Assembly: GCA_934590505.1 (NCBI GenBank)
Contig: CAKTPC010000021.1
Location: forward strand, 1 to 21,903
From: an uncultured Oscillospiraceae bacterium
GTDB lineage: Bacteria; Bacillota; Clostridia; Oscillospirales; Oscillospiraceae
Direction: 5' to 3'
DNA: 21,903 nucleotides
The translations under genes and the position numbers were made by a program. Shown here piece by piece: positions 13,306-21,071 of this stretch (positions are counted from its first letter, which is position 1; each line of letters begins with the position of its first letter). The notes beneath the pieces were generated by a model. That model had not been told where the DNA came from and did not search any database. It saw nothing but the letters and a program-made list of their open reading frames with translations.

Positions 13306-14197
13306 AAGCTTTGCCACCAAGGTCGACGGGATGATCTGCCCCCAATGCGAGGACGAAATCGCCCACCGGCTCCTGCACACGCGCGGCATAATCGGCTGCG
13401 AGGCGAGCTACCGCAGAAGTCAGGTGACTGCAGTCTACGATCCCGATATCATATCCCAAGATGAGATAGCGTGCATCCTCGCGGACACGGGCTACCCCGT
13501 GGGAAAAGGCAGCAGCGGCGCATGGTCGGATGCGATAGCTCTCGCCGCGGTCATCTGCCTGTACTTCTTGATCCCCGCCGTCACCGGACTTGTAAAAGTC
13601 CCGGCAGCGGAGAGCGGAGCCGGGTTCGGCGCGCTCTTTATCATTGGCGTGCTGACCGGCGTACACTGTATCGGGATGTGCGGCGGAATAATGCTCGCAC
13701 AGGGCAGCGCTCTGCTGTATAACGGCGGGCGGCTCCTGAGCTACACCATCATGGGCGCGCTGTTCGGCGCGATAGGCAGAATGTTCAGCTATGATGCGGA
13801 GCTTAAAAGCATGCTCTTCACCATCTGCGGTCTGCTCGTTGTGCTTATCGGGCTTAGAATGTGGGGCGTTCCTATACTGCGCAGGCTCAGCCCCGTGCCC
13901 GCAAAGCCATGCCGCTTCAAAGGCAAGGCGCTTGCGGTGGGGCTCTTGACCGGGCTCATGCCCTGCGGCGCGCTGAGCTCCATGTGGATGTTAGCGGCCT
14001 CGTCCGGTTCATGGAAAAGCGGCACCGCCGCAATGCTTGCCTTCGGCTTGGGCACCTGCGTATTTATGCTTGTCTTCGGGCTCTTCGGCGTGATCATTCC
14101 GAAGCGGTACAATAAGTATCTCGTGAAATGCAGCACAATCCTGATCGTAGCCTTGGGCTTGATTCTTATGACGAAAGGTATTAGACTTATAACATAA
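13295..14197 (+). CDS. HMA (CopZ-like) domain fused to SafE/UreH-type membrane domain
   Basis: A 300-residue protein. The N-terminal HMA domain (about 5-70) has the metal-binding GMICPQC with Cys15 and Cys18, as in the copper chaperone CopZ. About six transmembrane segments follow from residue 80. They include GVHCIGMCGG (122-131) and GLMPCG (220-225), the signature repeats of the sulfite exporter TauE/SafE or UreH-like family (PF13386 type) that often sits with copper ATPases. The gene overlaps the ATPase by 11 bases. It provides the HMA domain the ATPase lacks, so it may deliver metal to it or act as a separate membrane step. GAGG lies 10 bases before the ATG. Confidence 0.85.
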   Translation: MVNESFATKVDGMICPQCEDEIAHRLLHTRGIIGCEASYRRSQVTAVYDPDIISQDEIACILADTGYPVGKGSSGAWSDAIALAAVICLYFLIPAVTGLVKVPAAESGAGFGALFIIGVLTGVHCIGMCGGIMLAQGSALLYNGGRLLSYTIMGALFGAIGRMFSYDAELKSMLFTICGLLVVLIGLRMWGVPILRRLSPVPAKPCRFKGKALAVGLLTGLMPCGALSSMWMLAASSGSWKSGTAAMLAFGLGTCVFMLVFGLFGVIIPKRYNKYLVKCSTILIVALGLILMTKGIRLIT

Positions 14198-14219
14198 AAT
14201 TGCGAAAGGAGCGGGAAAG

Positions 14220-15056
14220 GTGAGCGGCAGTATCGTTATCCATACTCTGCGCTGCGGCACTATGCGTGTGCTCCCGCGCGAAAGATACATCGCGGACAGG
14301 GGGCTGCTCCGTGAGCGCATCGAACTGCCTGTGAGTGCTTATCTCATCGAGCACCCGAAGCATGGGCGCATCCTGCTCGATACCGGCTGGTCATCGGACT
14401 GCCGGGAGCTGCTGCCGCCGCGGCTAATAAAGTTCTATGAGCCGAAGAACGGCAAGGGCGAGACCGCTGCCGAGCAGCTTGAGGACATGGGGCTGCGCCC
14501 GGAGGACATTGACCTTGTGCTCCTGTCACATCTGGATGTTGACCATACCTGCGCGCTGAAGGACTTTGCCGGGCGCGCGGGGCGCATTGTGTGCTCCGAA
14601 CTTGAGTATTTCTATTCATGCCGTATGGTCTATAAAATGCGTCAGGTCTGGGACACATGGATGCCCTATGCGAATGATATAGAGCGCATTCACTACCGCG
14701 CGAGCGTCCTCGGCCCGGTGGGGCGGGGCTTTGACCTGTTCGGCGATGAGAGCGTCCTGTGCATCTACACTCCCGGCCATACCGACGGCATATTTACGAC
14801 CCTTGTGACACGTGAGCCGACCAACCGCTTTAAGGCCGTCGGCACAGGCATATACTGGGGCGACTATGCCGTCCTTGCCTCGGACGTTGCCTTCTGCGAG
14901 GATAATCTGCGCGACTCTGTGATCCCCGGCTACGGCTTTGACCGCGGCCTGCAGGCAAAATCATTGGAGTTTTTACAGACCCTGAGGCTTGACACCAAAT
15001 GCAGAGCGATGCTGTTCTCGCATGATCCAGCGTCCCCGGCAAGGGTAGAGCTTTGA
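14220..15056 (+). CDS. Metallo-beta-lactamase-fold hydrolase (AHL-lactonase-like)
   Basis: A 278-residue MBL-fold protein starting with GTG, 8 bases after AAAGGAG. The zinc motif is SHLDVDH, so the pattern is H-x-D-x-D-H (His104, Asp106, Asp108, His109) rather than H-x-H-x-D-H. Later ligands are His187 in PGHTDG, Asp222 in ASDVAF and His268 in LFSHDP. The topology resembles N-acyl homoserine lactonase relatives, but in Clostridia such proteins are usually not quorum enzymes, and the substrate is unknown. It begins 22 bases after the HMA/SafE gene and 18 bases before the methyltransferase-like gene, so it belongs to the same transcript. Confidence 0.85.
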   Translation: MSGSIVIHTLRCGTMRVLPRERYIADRGLLRERIELPVSAYLIEHPKHGRILLDTGWSSDCRELLPPRLIKFYEPKNGKGETAAEQLEDMGLRPEDIDLVLLSHLDVDHTCALKDFAGRAGRIVCSELEYFYSCRMVYKMRQVWDTWMPYANDIERIHYRASVLGPVGRGFDLFGDESVLCIYTPGHTDGIFTTLVTREPTNRFKAVGTGIYWGDYAVLASDVAFCEDNLRDSVIPGYGFDRGLQAKSLEFLQTLRLDTKCRAMLFSHDPASPARVEL

Positions 15057-15074
15057 TATCGGGAGGTGCTCAAT

Positions 15075-15746
15075 ATGCGGAAAAAGCTTGCCGTTCAAGG
15101 CGTCGTGAAGCTCATCAGCGGAGCGATGACTATTGGGCTGCTCCTCTTCCTGCCCGCCGGGACATTTGACTTTCCCGGAGCGTGGCGGCTGCTCAGCGTG
15201 TTCTTCATCCCGGCCTTCGTCCTCGGCCTTGTCCTGCTTGCTGTAAATCCCGAACTGCTCGCAAAGCGCCTGAACACAAGGGAAACGGAGCCTGAGCAGC
15301 GGCGCGTACTCGTGATCTCGTCGTTCATCTTTGCCGCAAGCTTCCTGCTGTGCGCGCTTGACTTCCGCTTCGGCTGGTCGGCAGTTCCCACATGGCTGAG
15401 TACAGTCGGCTGCATCGTGTTTTTTGCCGCGTATATGGGCTTTGCCGAGCTTCTGCGCGAGAACGAATATCTCTCCCGCAGCGTTGAGCTTCAGACCGGG
15501 CAGAAGGTCGTGAGCACGGGAATGTACGGTGTGGTCCGCCATCCCATGTATGCCGTGATATTGTGGCTCTTCCTCGCAATGCCGCTTATTCTTGGCTCAT
15601 ATGTCGGCCTTATACCGCTGATATTCATCCCATATGTACTAGTGAAAAGACTGCTCAATGAAGAAAAGCTGCTCCGCGAAGGCCTCGACGGCTACGATGA
15701 ATATATGAAAAAGGTACCATACCGGCTTATCCCGTTTGTTTGGTGA
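15075..15746 (+). CDS. Isoprenylcysteine carboxyl methyltransferase-family membrane protein
   Basis: A 223-residue protein with about five hydrophobic segments. The C-terminal part has the ICMT/PEMT-type S-adenosylmethionine region: STGMYGVVRHPMY (147-159) and NEEKLLREGLDGYDEY (195-210), ending VPYRLIPFVW. Bacterial relatives are presumed membrane methyltransferases with unknown substrates. The ATG at 15075 is chosen because GGGAGG (15061-15066) lies 8 bases upstream; the in-frame GTG at 15066 overlaps that site. It is the last gene of the run and is followed by a strong terminator. Confidence 0.88.
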   Translation: MRKKLAVQGVVKLISGAMTIGLLLFLPAGTFDFPGAWRLLSVFFIPAFVLGLVLLAVNPELLAKRLNTRETEPEQRRVLVISSFIFAASFLLCALDFRFGWSAVPTWLSTVGCIVFFAAYMGFAELLRENEYLSRSVELQTGQKVVSTGMYGVVRHPMYAVILWLFLAMPLILGSYVGLIPLIFIPYVLVKRLLNEEKLLREGLDGYDEYMKKVPYRLIPFVW

Positions 15747-15747
15747 A

Positions 15748-15783
15748 AAAACTCTCAGCAGTCGATCGACTGCTGAGAGTTTT
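15748..15783. terminator. Bidirectional terminator (perfect 36-bp palindrome)
   Basis: AAAACTCTCAGCAGTCGA (15748-15765) is the exact reverse complement of 15766-15783. It has A-runs on the left and T-runs on the right, so both directions end in a U-tract. It lies between convergent genes ending at 15746 (+) and 15797 (-). Confidence 0.9.
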
Positions 15784-15796
15784 GGATTTAGCAGGA

Positions 15797-16846
15797 TTAT
15801 TTCAATTTAACGTTTATAAAGACCGGGTTGTGGTCGGAGTTTTCAAAATCAAGGCCTAGCGTCTGTACATTCGTAAGCTCCACATTCGGGGAGAGGATGA
15901 AGCCGTCTATGACATAGTGCTGCGTGCTCTCGTCGTCCTTGTCGTAGGGCTGGTTGAGCAGACGGCAGCTGGGCGTGTCGAGATCGTAGGCGAGCGTCCA
16001 GCCATCGGGCAGCAGGTTCTCGTCGAGCACTCCCGGTGCCCAAAGCTCCGGGTCGATTATTGGGTAAATATCAAGGCTCCCCGGGAATACCTGATTGAAG
16101 TCCCCGCCAGCAATGACGTAGTTGCCCTTTTCGTACTCGCTTGTGATGAAGTCGCGCAGCTGATTCGTCTGGGCGATCTTGCCCTCGCCGTCGTCGTAGG
16201 CCTCAAGGTGGAGATTCACGAGCACGAGCTGCTTGTCGCTGCCGTCTATCGGCAGATAGCTTACGAGCAGGCAGCGCTTTAGGTTCGCTGTGCTGACCGG
16301 CCACTTGAAGGGACTGGGCAGAGAGATGCGCTCGGCGCTGTCGATGGTATAGTCCGTTGTAGTGAACAGACCGCTGTGCACGCTGCCGATCGGCGGCAGG
16401 GGATAGGGTACAAAGCCGCAGGAATAGTTGAGCGCGTGGACGCTTTGTGAGCGGGCGAGTATGGCGCTCTCGTCGATGTGATAGGTGCGCGTAGAATCGA
16501 CGTCGACCTCCTGAAGCATGATAAGGTCGGGCCACAGGTCGTCAAGTATGTCCTCAACGCCGCCGAGATATTCAAGGACCTGCTCTTTGTCGGCGGACTG
16601 CACACCTGTGCCGCCGTCCATGAAGAAGTCGGAGTCCTCGCCAAGCCCTGCGTAGCCGATGTTCCAGCTCATTATGCTCAGCTCCCGGTCGGATGGTATG
16701 AGCGAACCTTCCTCGGACGATACTACATCGAGCGCCGTCACAGGATCGGGGCGGTACTCGGTTATCGTGAGCCATGCGAACAGCAGCACGACAGCTGCCA
16801 GCAGCACGGCCAGCACTATCAGCAGAATTTTCCAGAACTTCTTCAT
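15797..16846 (-). CDS. Membrane-anchored endonuclease/exonuclease/phosphatase-family protein
   Basis: A 349-residue protein with an N-terminal transmembrane anchor (about 6-28) and an outward-facing catalytic domain. Fold motifs are in order: MSWNIGYAG with Asn62, LQEVDV with metal-binding Glu113, NLHLE with His213, GGDFNQ with Asp249 and Asn251, and SDHNP with Asp338 and His339. The full set implies an active Mg-dependent phosphodiesterase or phosphatase. The substrate (nucleic acid, phosphoinositide or sphingomyelin-like lipid) cannot be told. GGAGG is 8 bases upstream of the ATG, with its own promoter. It appears to be a single-gene unit. Confidence 0.9.
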   Translation of the reverse strand: MKKFWKILLIVLAVLLAAVVLLFAWLTITEYRPDPVTALDVVSSEEGSLIPSDRELSIMSWNIGYAGLGEDSDFFMDGGTGVQSADKEQVLEYLGGVEDILDDLWPDLIMLQEVDVDSTRTYHIDESAILARSQSVHALNYSCGFVPYPLPPIGSVHSGLFTTTDYTIDSAERISLPSPFKWPVSTANLKRCLLVSYLPIDGSDKQLVLVNLHLEAYDDGEGKIAQTNQLRDFITSEYEKGNYVIAGGDFNQVFPGSLDIYPIIDPELWAPGVLDENLLPDGWTLAYDLDTPSCRLLNQPYDKDDESTQHYVIDGFILSPNVELTNVQTLGLDFENSDHNPVFINVKLK

Positions 16847-16879
16847 ATGGAGAACCTCCGTGTAAGTTGATGATGCCTT

Positions 16880-16908
16880 ATTTTAACATTTAATCACGGA
16901 CGCTTCAA
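16880..16908 (-). promoter_or_regulatory. Sigma-A promoter with extended -10 for the EEP-family gene
   Basis: On the minus strand, TTGAAG (16908-16903), a 17-base spacer and TAAAAT (16885-16880) preceded by TGT. The leader is about 27 nt to the ATG at 16846. Confidence 0.6.
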
Positions 16909-16985
16909 GAGATAAGCAGCCGGTTTTGTCCGGTTATAGCTAAAGTTCAAAAAAATAAACGGCGTTTTATGGGACATTTACCGAG

Positions 16986-17014
16986 TTGCCACGGACAGCA
17001 TAGTGGTGTAAAAT
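16986..17014 (+). promoter_or_regulatory. Probable glyA promoter
   Basis: TTGCCA (16986-16991), a 17-base spacer and TAAAAT (17009-17014). Transcription would start near 17021, leaving an unusually long leader of about 170 nt before the glyA ATG. No better promoter was found nearer the gene; TTGACG at 17143 has no matching -10. Confidence 0.5.
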
Positions 17015-17059
17015 TATGTGGGGCATCGCCGCACAATACGCCTGCGGTATCTGACGGAT

Positions 17060-17126
17060 AATTTGTGCCCTGATTTAGGCACTTTTTCTTGAAATACAAA
17101 AAAGTGCCGTTATCAGAACACAAATT
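17060..17126. repeat. 67-nt near-palindrome in the glyA leader
   Basis: Three paired blocks nest around one loop: AATTTGTG (17060-17067) with CACAAATT (17119-17126), CTGAT (17070-17074) with ATCAG (17112-17116), and GGCACTTTTT (17078-17087) with AAAAAGTGCC (17099-17108). This gives 23 base pairs with a 2x2 and a 3x3 internal loop and an 11-nt terminal loop. The T-run is inside the stem, so it is not a plus-strand terminator. It may be a structured leader element or a small MITE/REP-like insertion. The rest of the intergenic stretch 16909-17193 holds the promoter at 16986, a weak hairpin near 17017-17035 and the ribosome binding site. Confidence 0.6.
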
Positions 17127-17193
17127 CTCTCGCCAGCTGCTCTTGACGCATTATGCGGTGCTGCCCTGAAAAACAAAAAACGGAGGCAAAGCC

Positions 17194-18435
17194 ATGTACG
17201 ATAATATAAGGCAGCAGGATCCCGCGGTCTACGACGCAATGATGCGCGAGCTCCAGCGCCAGAGAGACCATATAGAGCTTATCGCATCGGAGAACTTTGT
17301 TTCTCCTGCTGTGATGGAGGCTATGGGCAGCCATCTCACGAATAAATATGCCGAGGGCTACCCCGGCGCGCGCTACTACGGCGGCTGTCAGTATGTCGAC
17401 GAGGTCGAGAACATAGCGCGGGACAGGGCAGTACAGCTCTTCGGCGCGGAGCATGCGAACGTCCAGCCGCATTCCGGGTCACAGGCAAATGTTGCGGTGT
17501 ACCTCGCGCTCCTCAAGCCGGGCGATACCATCCTGGGAATGGATCTGAGCCACGGCGGCCACCTGACCCACGGCTCCAAGGCGTCCATATCCGGTAAGTA
17601 CTTCAACGCCTGCTTCTACGGTGTGGATCCCGAGACGGAGACTATAGATTACGACAAGGTACAGCATCGCGCGGAGGAGTGCCGACCGAAGCTCATCATT
17701 GCCGGTGCGAGCGCGTACCCGAGATTTATAGATTTTAAGCGTATGCGCGAGATCGCGGACTCAGTCGGGGCGTATCTCATGGTGGACATGGCGCATATCG
17801 CCGGTCTTGTCGCGGCGGGGGAGCACCCGAGCCCTGTGCCCTATGCCCACGTTGTCACGACGACTACGCACAAGACCCTGCGCGGCCCGCGCGGTGCGCT
17901 CATTCTCTGCAAGGATGAGCTCAAAAAGAAAATAGACAGCGCCGTTTTCCCCGGCACTCAGGGCGGCCCGCTGATGCACATCATCGCCGCGAAGGCCGTC
18001 TGCTTCGGCGAAGCGCTGAAGCCCGAGTTCAGAGCGTATCAGCACCAGACAGTTCTCAACGCCGCGGCGCTTGCAAATGCGCTGTCGGAGCGGGGACTGC
18101 GCCTTGTCTCCGGCGGCACGGATAATCACCTTATGCTCGTCGACGTGATGAGCAAGGGCCGCACCGGCATGGAAGTGCAGGAGTTGCTCGACATGGCGAA
18201 CATTACCGCGAATAAGAACACCATCCCCTTTGACACCCAGTCCGTGAAGCTCACAAGCGGCATGCGCTTCGGTACGCCTGCGGTCACGACCCGCGGCATG
18301 AAGGAAGCAGAGATGTCGCAGATAGCTCAGATGATCGCTCAACTCATCGACGAGGGCGAGAGCGCCGTCACACAGGTGAAGGAGCAGACAATTGAGCTCT
18401 GCCGCGCCTTCCCCCTGTACCCTGAGATAAAGTAA
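17194..18435 (+). CDS. glyA: Serine hydroxymethyltransferase
   Basis: A 413-residue PLP enzyme that interconverts serine plus tetrahydrofolate with glycine plus 5,10-methylene-tetrahydrofolate, the main source of one-carbon units. Motifs: IELIASENFVSPAVMEAMGS, NKYAEGYPGARYYGG (folate/substrate region), SGSQAN, MVDMAHIAGL, and the PLP lysine Lys227 in TTTTHKTLRGPRG. Length and order are normal for bacterial SHMT. The ATG at 17194 follows GGAGG (17182-17186) by 7 bases. It appears monocistronic, with a long leader upstream and two tandem hairpins downstream. Confidence 0.98.
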   Translation: MYDNIRQQDPAVYDAMMRELQRQRDHIELIASENFVSPAVMEAMGSHLTNKYAEGYPGARYYGGCQYVDEVENIARDRAVQLFGAEHANVQPHSGSQANVAVYLALLKPGDTILGMDLSHGGHLTHGSKASISGKYFNACFYGVDPETETIDYDKVQHRAEECRPKLIIAGASAYPRFIDFKRMREIADSVGAYLMVDMAHIAGLVAAGEHPSPVPYAHVVTTTTHKTLRGPRGALILCKDELKKKIDSAVFPGTQGGPLMHIIAAKAVCFGEALKPEFRAYQHQTVLNAAALANALSERGLRLVSGGTDNHLMLVDVMSKGRTGMEVQELLDMANITANKNTIPFDTQSVKLTSGMRFGTPAVTTRGMKEAEMSQIAQMIAQLIDEGESAVTQVKEQTIELCRAFPLYPEIK

Positions 18436-18446
18436 TATAAGCCAAT

Positions 18447-18490
18447 ATACCCGGTGCAGACAATGTATCTGCATCGGGTATGTTATTTTC
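18447..18490 (+). terminator. Rho-independent terminator after glyA
   Basis: A 14-bp stem, 18447-18460 (ATACCCGGTGCAGA) with 18468-18481, containing a single G-U wobble, with a CAATGTA loop. It is followed by GTTATTTTC, a T-rich tail. Confidence 0.8.
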
Positions 18491-18500
18491 GCTAAAGATC

Positions 18501-18554
18501 CAAATAGAGTCACAGCCCGACGCCTGCGCGCCGGGCTGTGACTCTATTTGTTTT
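18501..18554. terminator. Second, bidirectional terminator hairpin between glyA and the OCD-family gene
   Basis: A perfect 19-bp stem, 18501-18519 with 18532-18550 (outer CAAATAGAGTC / GACTCTATTTG), a 12-nt GC-rich loop, and TTTT at 18551-18554. It lies seven bases from the end of the minus-strand gene at 18561 and backs up the glyA terminator on the plus side. Confidence 0.85.
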
Positions 18555-18560
18555 AAGATA

Positions 18561-19607
18561 TCATTCCCACAGGGGCTTGTCGTACATCTTGAGCACGGTG
18601 CCGATGCCCTCTGCCTTTGCCTTGAGGTACATCTCGTAGCTTATCATAATGTCCAGTGCCCCGAGACCGAGTGCGGAGCAGTAGACAAACTGCTCATCGC
18701 TCTGGCGGCCCTTCTTCGGGTCGAGGACGAGGTCGGTGAGATCGAGGGTCTGCTCTTTCTCAATCTTGCCCTCGCGGTGCAGAACTGCGACCGGGCGGCT
18801 CTCGTTGGTTATCATCTGGTTCCACTCGTCAACGACCACGATGTCGCTCTTGAGCACGACTTCGGGAGCCACTTCGATAGCGCCGACGGCGACGAGAGAC
18901 TTGCCGGGGACGACCCAGGACTCATCGATGAACTCCTTGGTTGCGGTGGTCTGGGTGATTATGACCTGAGACTTTTCAGCCGCAGCCTTGGTATCGGTAG
19001 TGGGGATGAGCTCGAGCCAGGGGTACTTGGGCTGGTACTCGTTGATTATATCCTGTGCCTTGGACATATCGAGGTCGGCAATGTACATCTTCTTGACCTC
19101 GGGCATTGCCTCGGCGATCGCCATGACAGTGCAGCGGCCGACAACGCCGCAGCCGATGGAGGTCACGGTGTCAGTGCCGGAGGGCGCGGTGTACTTTGCG
19201 AACAGACCCGCCGTCGCGCCGGTGCGCATTGCGGTTATCAGGGTGCCGTTGAGCACGCAGAAAGGAAGCACGGTCTTGGGGTCGCTGAGTATGGTGATGT
19301 CAATGCCGTAGGGGATGCCGGGGACCTTGGCGTTCTCTTTTGCTTCGGCTGCCCACTTCATGCCGCCGATGTTCACATCGCCGCCGATGAAGCAGGGCAT
19401 GCTGTTGAAGAAGGACTGCCAGGTCTGCTTCGTGCTGCCGAGCGGCAGACCGAGGTGGGATTTGGGCGGGTTGAAGATCTGGCCTTCAGCCATGAGCTTG
19501 TGTACCTTCTCGACGGCCGCAAGGGTCATCTTCATGTCGGTCGCGCCGGCCTTTATTGCGTCTTCTTCCTGAAGATATATGAAAGTGGGTTCGTAAGAAT
19601 TAAGCAT
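18561..19607 (-). CDS. Ornithine cyclodeaminase / mu-crystallin family protein
   Basis: A 348-residue NAD(P)-binding enzyme. The N-terminal half has substrate-region motifs GGMKWAAEAKENAK and AMRTGATAGLFAKY, the latter with the conserved Arg. The Rossmann segment reads SIGCGVVGRC, then IADLD marks the NAD-binding acidic residue, and TATKEFID and SALGLGALDI follow. Members are ornithine cyclodeaminases, alanine or opine dehydrogenases, or ketimine reductases, and many are annotated as tyramine oxidase subunit B; the exact substrate is uncertain. It is the last gene of an operon with an amino acid ABC transporter, 18 bases after the ATPase, suggesting it acts on the imported amino acid. GGAGG precedes the ATG by 8 bases. 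Confidence 0.88.
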   Translation of the reverse strand: MLNSYEPTFIYLQEEDAIKAGATDMKMTLAAVEKVHKLMAEGQIFNPPKSHLGLPLGSTKQTWQSFFNSMPCFIGGDVNIGGMKWAAEAKENAKVPGIPYGIDITILSDPKTVLPFCVLNGTLITAMRTGATAGLFAKYTAPSGTDTVTSIGCGVVGRCTVMAIAEAMPEVKKMYIADLDMSKAQDIINEYQPKYPWLELIPTTDTKAAAEKSQVIITQTTATKEFIDESWVVPGKSLVAVGAIEVAPEVVLKSDIVVVDEWNQMITNESRPVAVLHREGKIEKEQTLDLTDLVLDPKKGRQSDEQFVYCSALGLGALDIMISYEMYLKAKAEGIGTVLKMYDKPLWE

Positions 19608-19625
19608 TTTTCTGTCCTCCGTATG

Positions 19626-20375
19626 TCAAATAATATTAAGTACTTTATTGAGAAAATTCTGAGTTCTTGGGTTCTGCGGTTGCTCGAATATCTGCTCCGG
19701 TGTCCCGTCCTCAAGTATCTGTCCGTCGTCTATGAACAGCACTCTTGTGCCGACCTTCTTGGCAAAGCCCATTTCGTGCGTTACGACTACCATTGTGATC
19801 CCCGTGCTCGCAAGATCCTGCATGACCTTGAGCACCTCGCCGACCATTTCCGGGTCGAGCGCCGAGGTGGGCTCGTCGAAGAGCATGACGTCCGGCTCCA
19901 TGGCCAGAGCTCTGACTATTGCGATGCGCTGCTTCTGTCCGCCGGAGAGCTTTGAGGGGTATTCATCCGCTTTTTCTGCAAGCCCGACGCGCTCGAGCAG
20001 CTTCATCGCGGCGGCTTTTGCCTGCTCCTCATCCTGCTTTTTCACAAGCTTCGGACCGGCCATGATGTTTTCCAAGACGGTGAGGTTATTGAAGAGATTG
20101 AACTGTTGGAACACCATGCCCATCTTTTGCCGCAGCACGGTTATATCCTGCCCCTTGCTGCATATGTCTTTTCCCTCGAAGATCACCTGACCGCTCGTCG
20201 GCTCCTCAAGCCTGTTGAGGCATCGGAGAAATGTCGACTTGCCGCTTCCGGACGGGCCGATTATCACGACGACCTCGCCCTTATGTATCTGAGTGCTTAT
20301 CCCTTTCAGGACACTGACGCTGCCGAAGCTCTTGCAGACGTCTTTTGTTTCTATAAGTACATCGTTATCTGTCAC
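19626..20375 (-). CDS. Polar amino acid ABC transporter ATP-binding protein (GlnQ-like)
   Basis: A 249-residue ATPase of the amino-acid importer class. Walker A is GPSGSGKST (40-48), the Q-loop MVFQQFNLF follows, the signature is LSGGQKQR (143-150), Walker B is VMLFDEPT (163-170) and the switch histidine is His200 in VVTHEMGFA. The length and the QQFNLFNNLTVLEN sequence are typical of GlnQ/HisP-type ATPases. Its start overlaps the permease gene by 11 bases. The substrate is set by the partner binding protein and is unknown. Confidence 0.96.
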   Translation of the reverse strand: MTDNDVLIETKDVCKSFGSVSVLKGISTQIHKGEVVVIIGPSGSGKSTFLRCLNRLEEPTSGQVIFEGKDICSKGQDITVLRQKMGMVFQQFNLFNNLTVLENIMAGPKLVKKQDEEQAKAAAMKLLERVGLAEKADEYPSKLSGGQKQRIAIVRALAMEPDVMLFDEPTSALDPEMVGEVLKVMQDLASTGITMVVVTHEMGFAKKVGTRVLFIDDGQILEDGTPEQIFEQPQNPRTQNFLNKVLNII

Positions 20376-21045
20376 TGCGCTTCAGCTTCCTTTCAAAAAT
20401 GTCCAGTCCCTTGCCAGTAATGAGGTTGAGAGCCAGATAGATCATCGCTGAGATGTAGTAGCACGGCAGCGGATTATACGTAGCCGTAACGACGATTCCG
20501 TTGTTGTACATAAGATCGCTGATGCCGAGGTACTGGATGATCGAGGTTTCTTTTATCATAGTGATAAACTCGTTGCCGATCGCGGGGAGAATGTTCTTTA
20601 TTGCCTGCGGCATAACTATATGCAGCATCGTCTGCGCCTTTGTCATACCGATTGAATACGCCGCCTCCGTCTGACCGAAGTCGACGGCCTGTATACCGGA
20701 GCGTATGATCTCAGCAACATAGGCCGCGGAGTTCAGCGACAGCGCTATCGCACACGGCAGCGCACGCTCAAGCGCTATGCCGAGCACCATCATTTTCGGG
20801 TACGGGATAAAATCAAGCTGGTAATAAACTATGTACAGCTGGACAAGCAGCGGGGTACCGCGCAGGACGGTTATATACAGTTTGCCGAACGCGCTGAGCA
20901 GCTTTGATTTTGACATTCGCAGCAGCGCTATCACGCAGCCGAGAATGAAACCGAACAGAACAGTTATCAGCGATACGATAATGGTCGTTACAGTGCCGCG
21001 CAAAAAGTATTGATAGTAATTCCGGAATATTTCCCAGATATCCAA
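20365..21045 (-). CDS. Polar amino acid ABC transporter permease
   Basis: A 226-residue (from the chosen start) inner-membrane permease with about five transmembrane segments. The EAA-type coupling region is near residues 150-175: AYSIGMTKAQTMLHIVMPQA. LRGTPLLVQLY and SAAYVAEIIRSGI are typical of the HisM/GlnP class. TTG at 21045 is preferred as the start because AGAGGAGAG (21060-21052) is 6 bases upstream; the alternative TTG at 21063 lies inside that region and would add six residues. It follows the binding-protein gene with an intercistronic hairpin between and overlaps the ATPase gene. Confidence 0.92.
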   Translation of the reverse strand: MDIWEIFRNYYQYFLRGTVTTIIVSLITVLFGFILGCVIALLRMSKSKLLSAFGKLYITVLRGTPLLVQLYIVYYQLDFIPYPKMMVLGIALERALPCAIALSLNSAAYVAEIIRSGIQAVDFGQTEAAYSIGMTKAQTMLHIVMPQAIKNILPAIGNEFITMIKETSIIQYLGISDLMYNNGIVVTATYNPLPCYYISAMIYLALNLITGKGLDIFERKLKRSDR

Positions 21046-21071
21046 GTCTGGCTCTCCTCTCAACAGTCGGG

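Noticed and set aside
17078..17108. Rho-independent terminator in the glyA leader
   Set aside because: The T-run lies inside the 5' arm of the stem instead of after the 3' arm, so it would not act as a plus-strand terminator.
17143..17171. A glyA promoter with TTGACG as -35
   Set aside because: The sequence 17 bases downstream is CTGAAA and no acceptable -10 is found.
17021..17193. THF, glycine or serine T-box riboswitch upstream of glyA
   Set aside because: The core consensus segments, including the T-box AGGGTGG-ACCGCG, are not present; only a generic long hairpin is seen.
18480..19955. A 491-codon open frame on the plus strand
   Set aside because: It is antisense to the OCD-family and ABC ATPase genes, has no ribosome binding site or family features, and reads as a codon-bias shadow.
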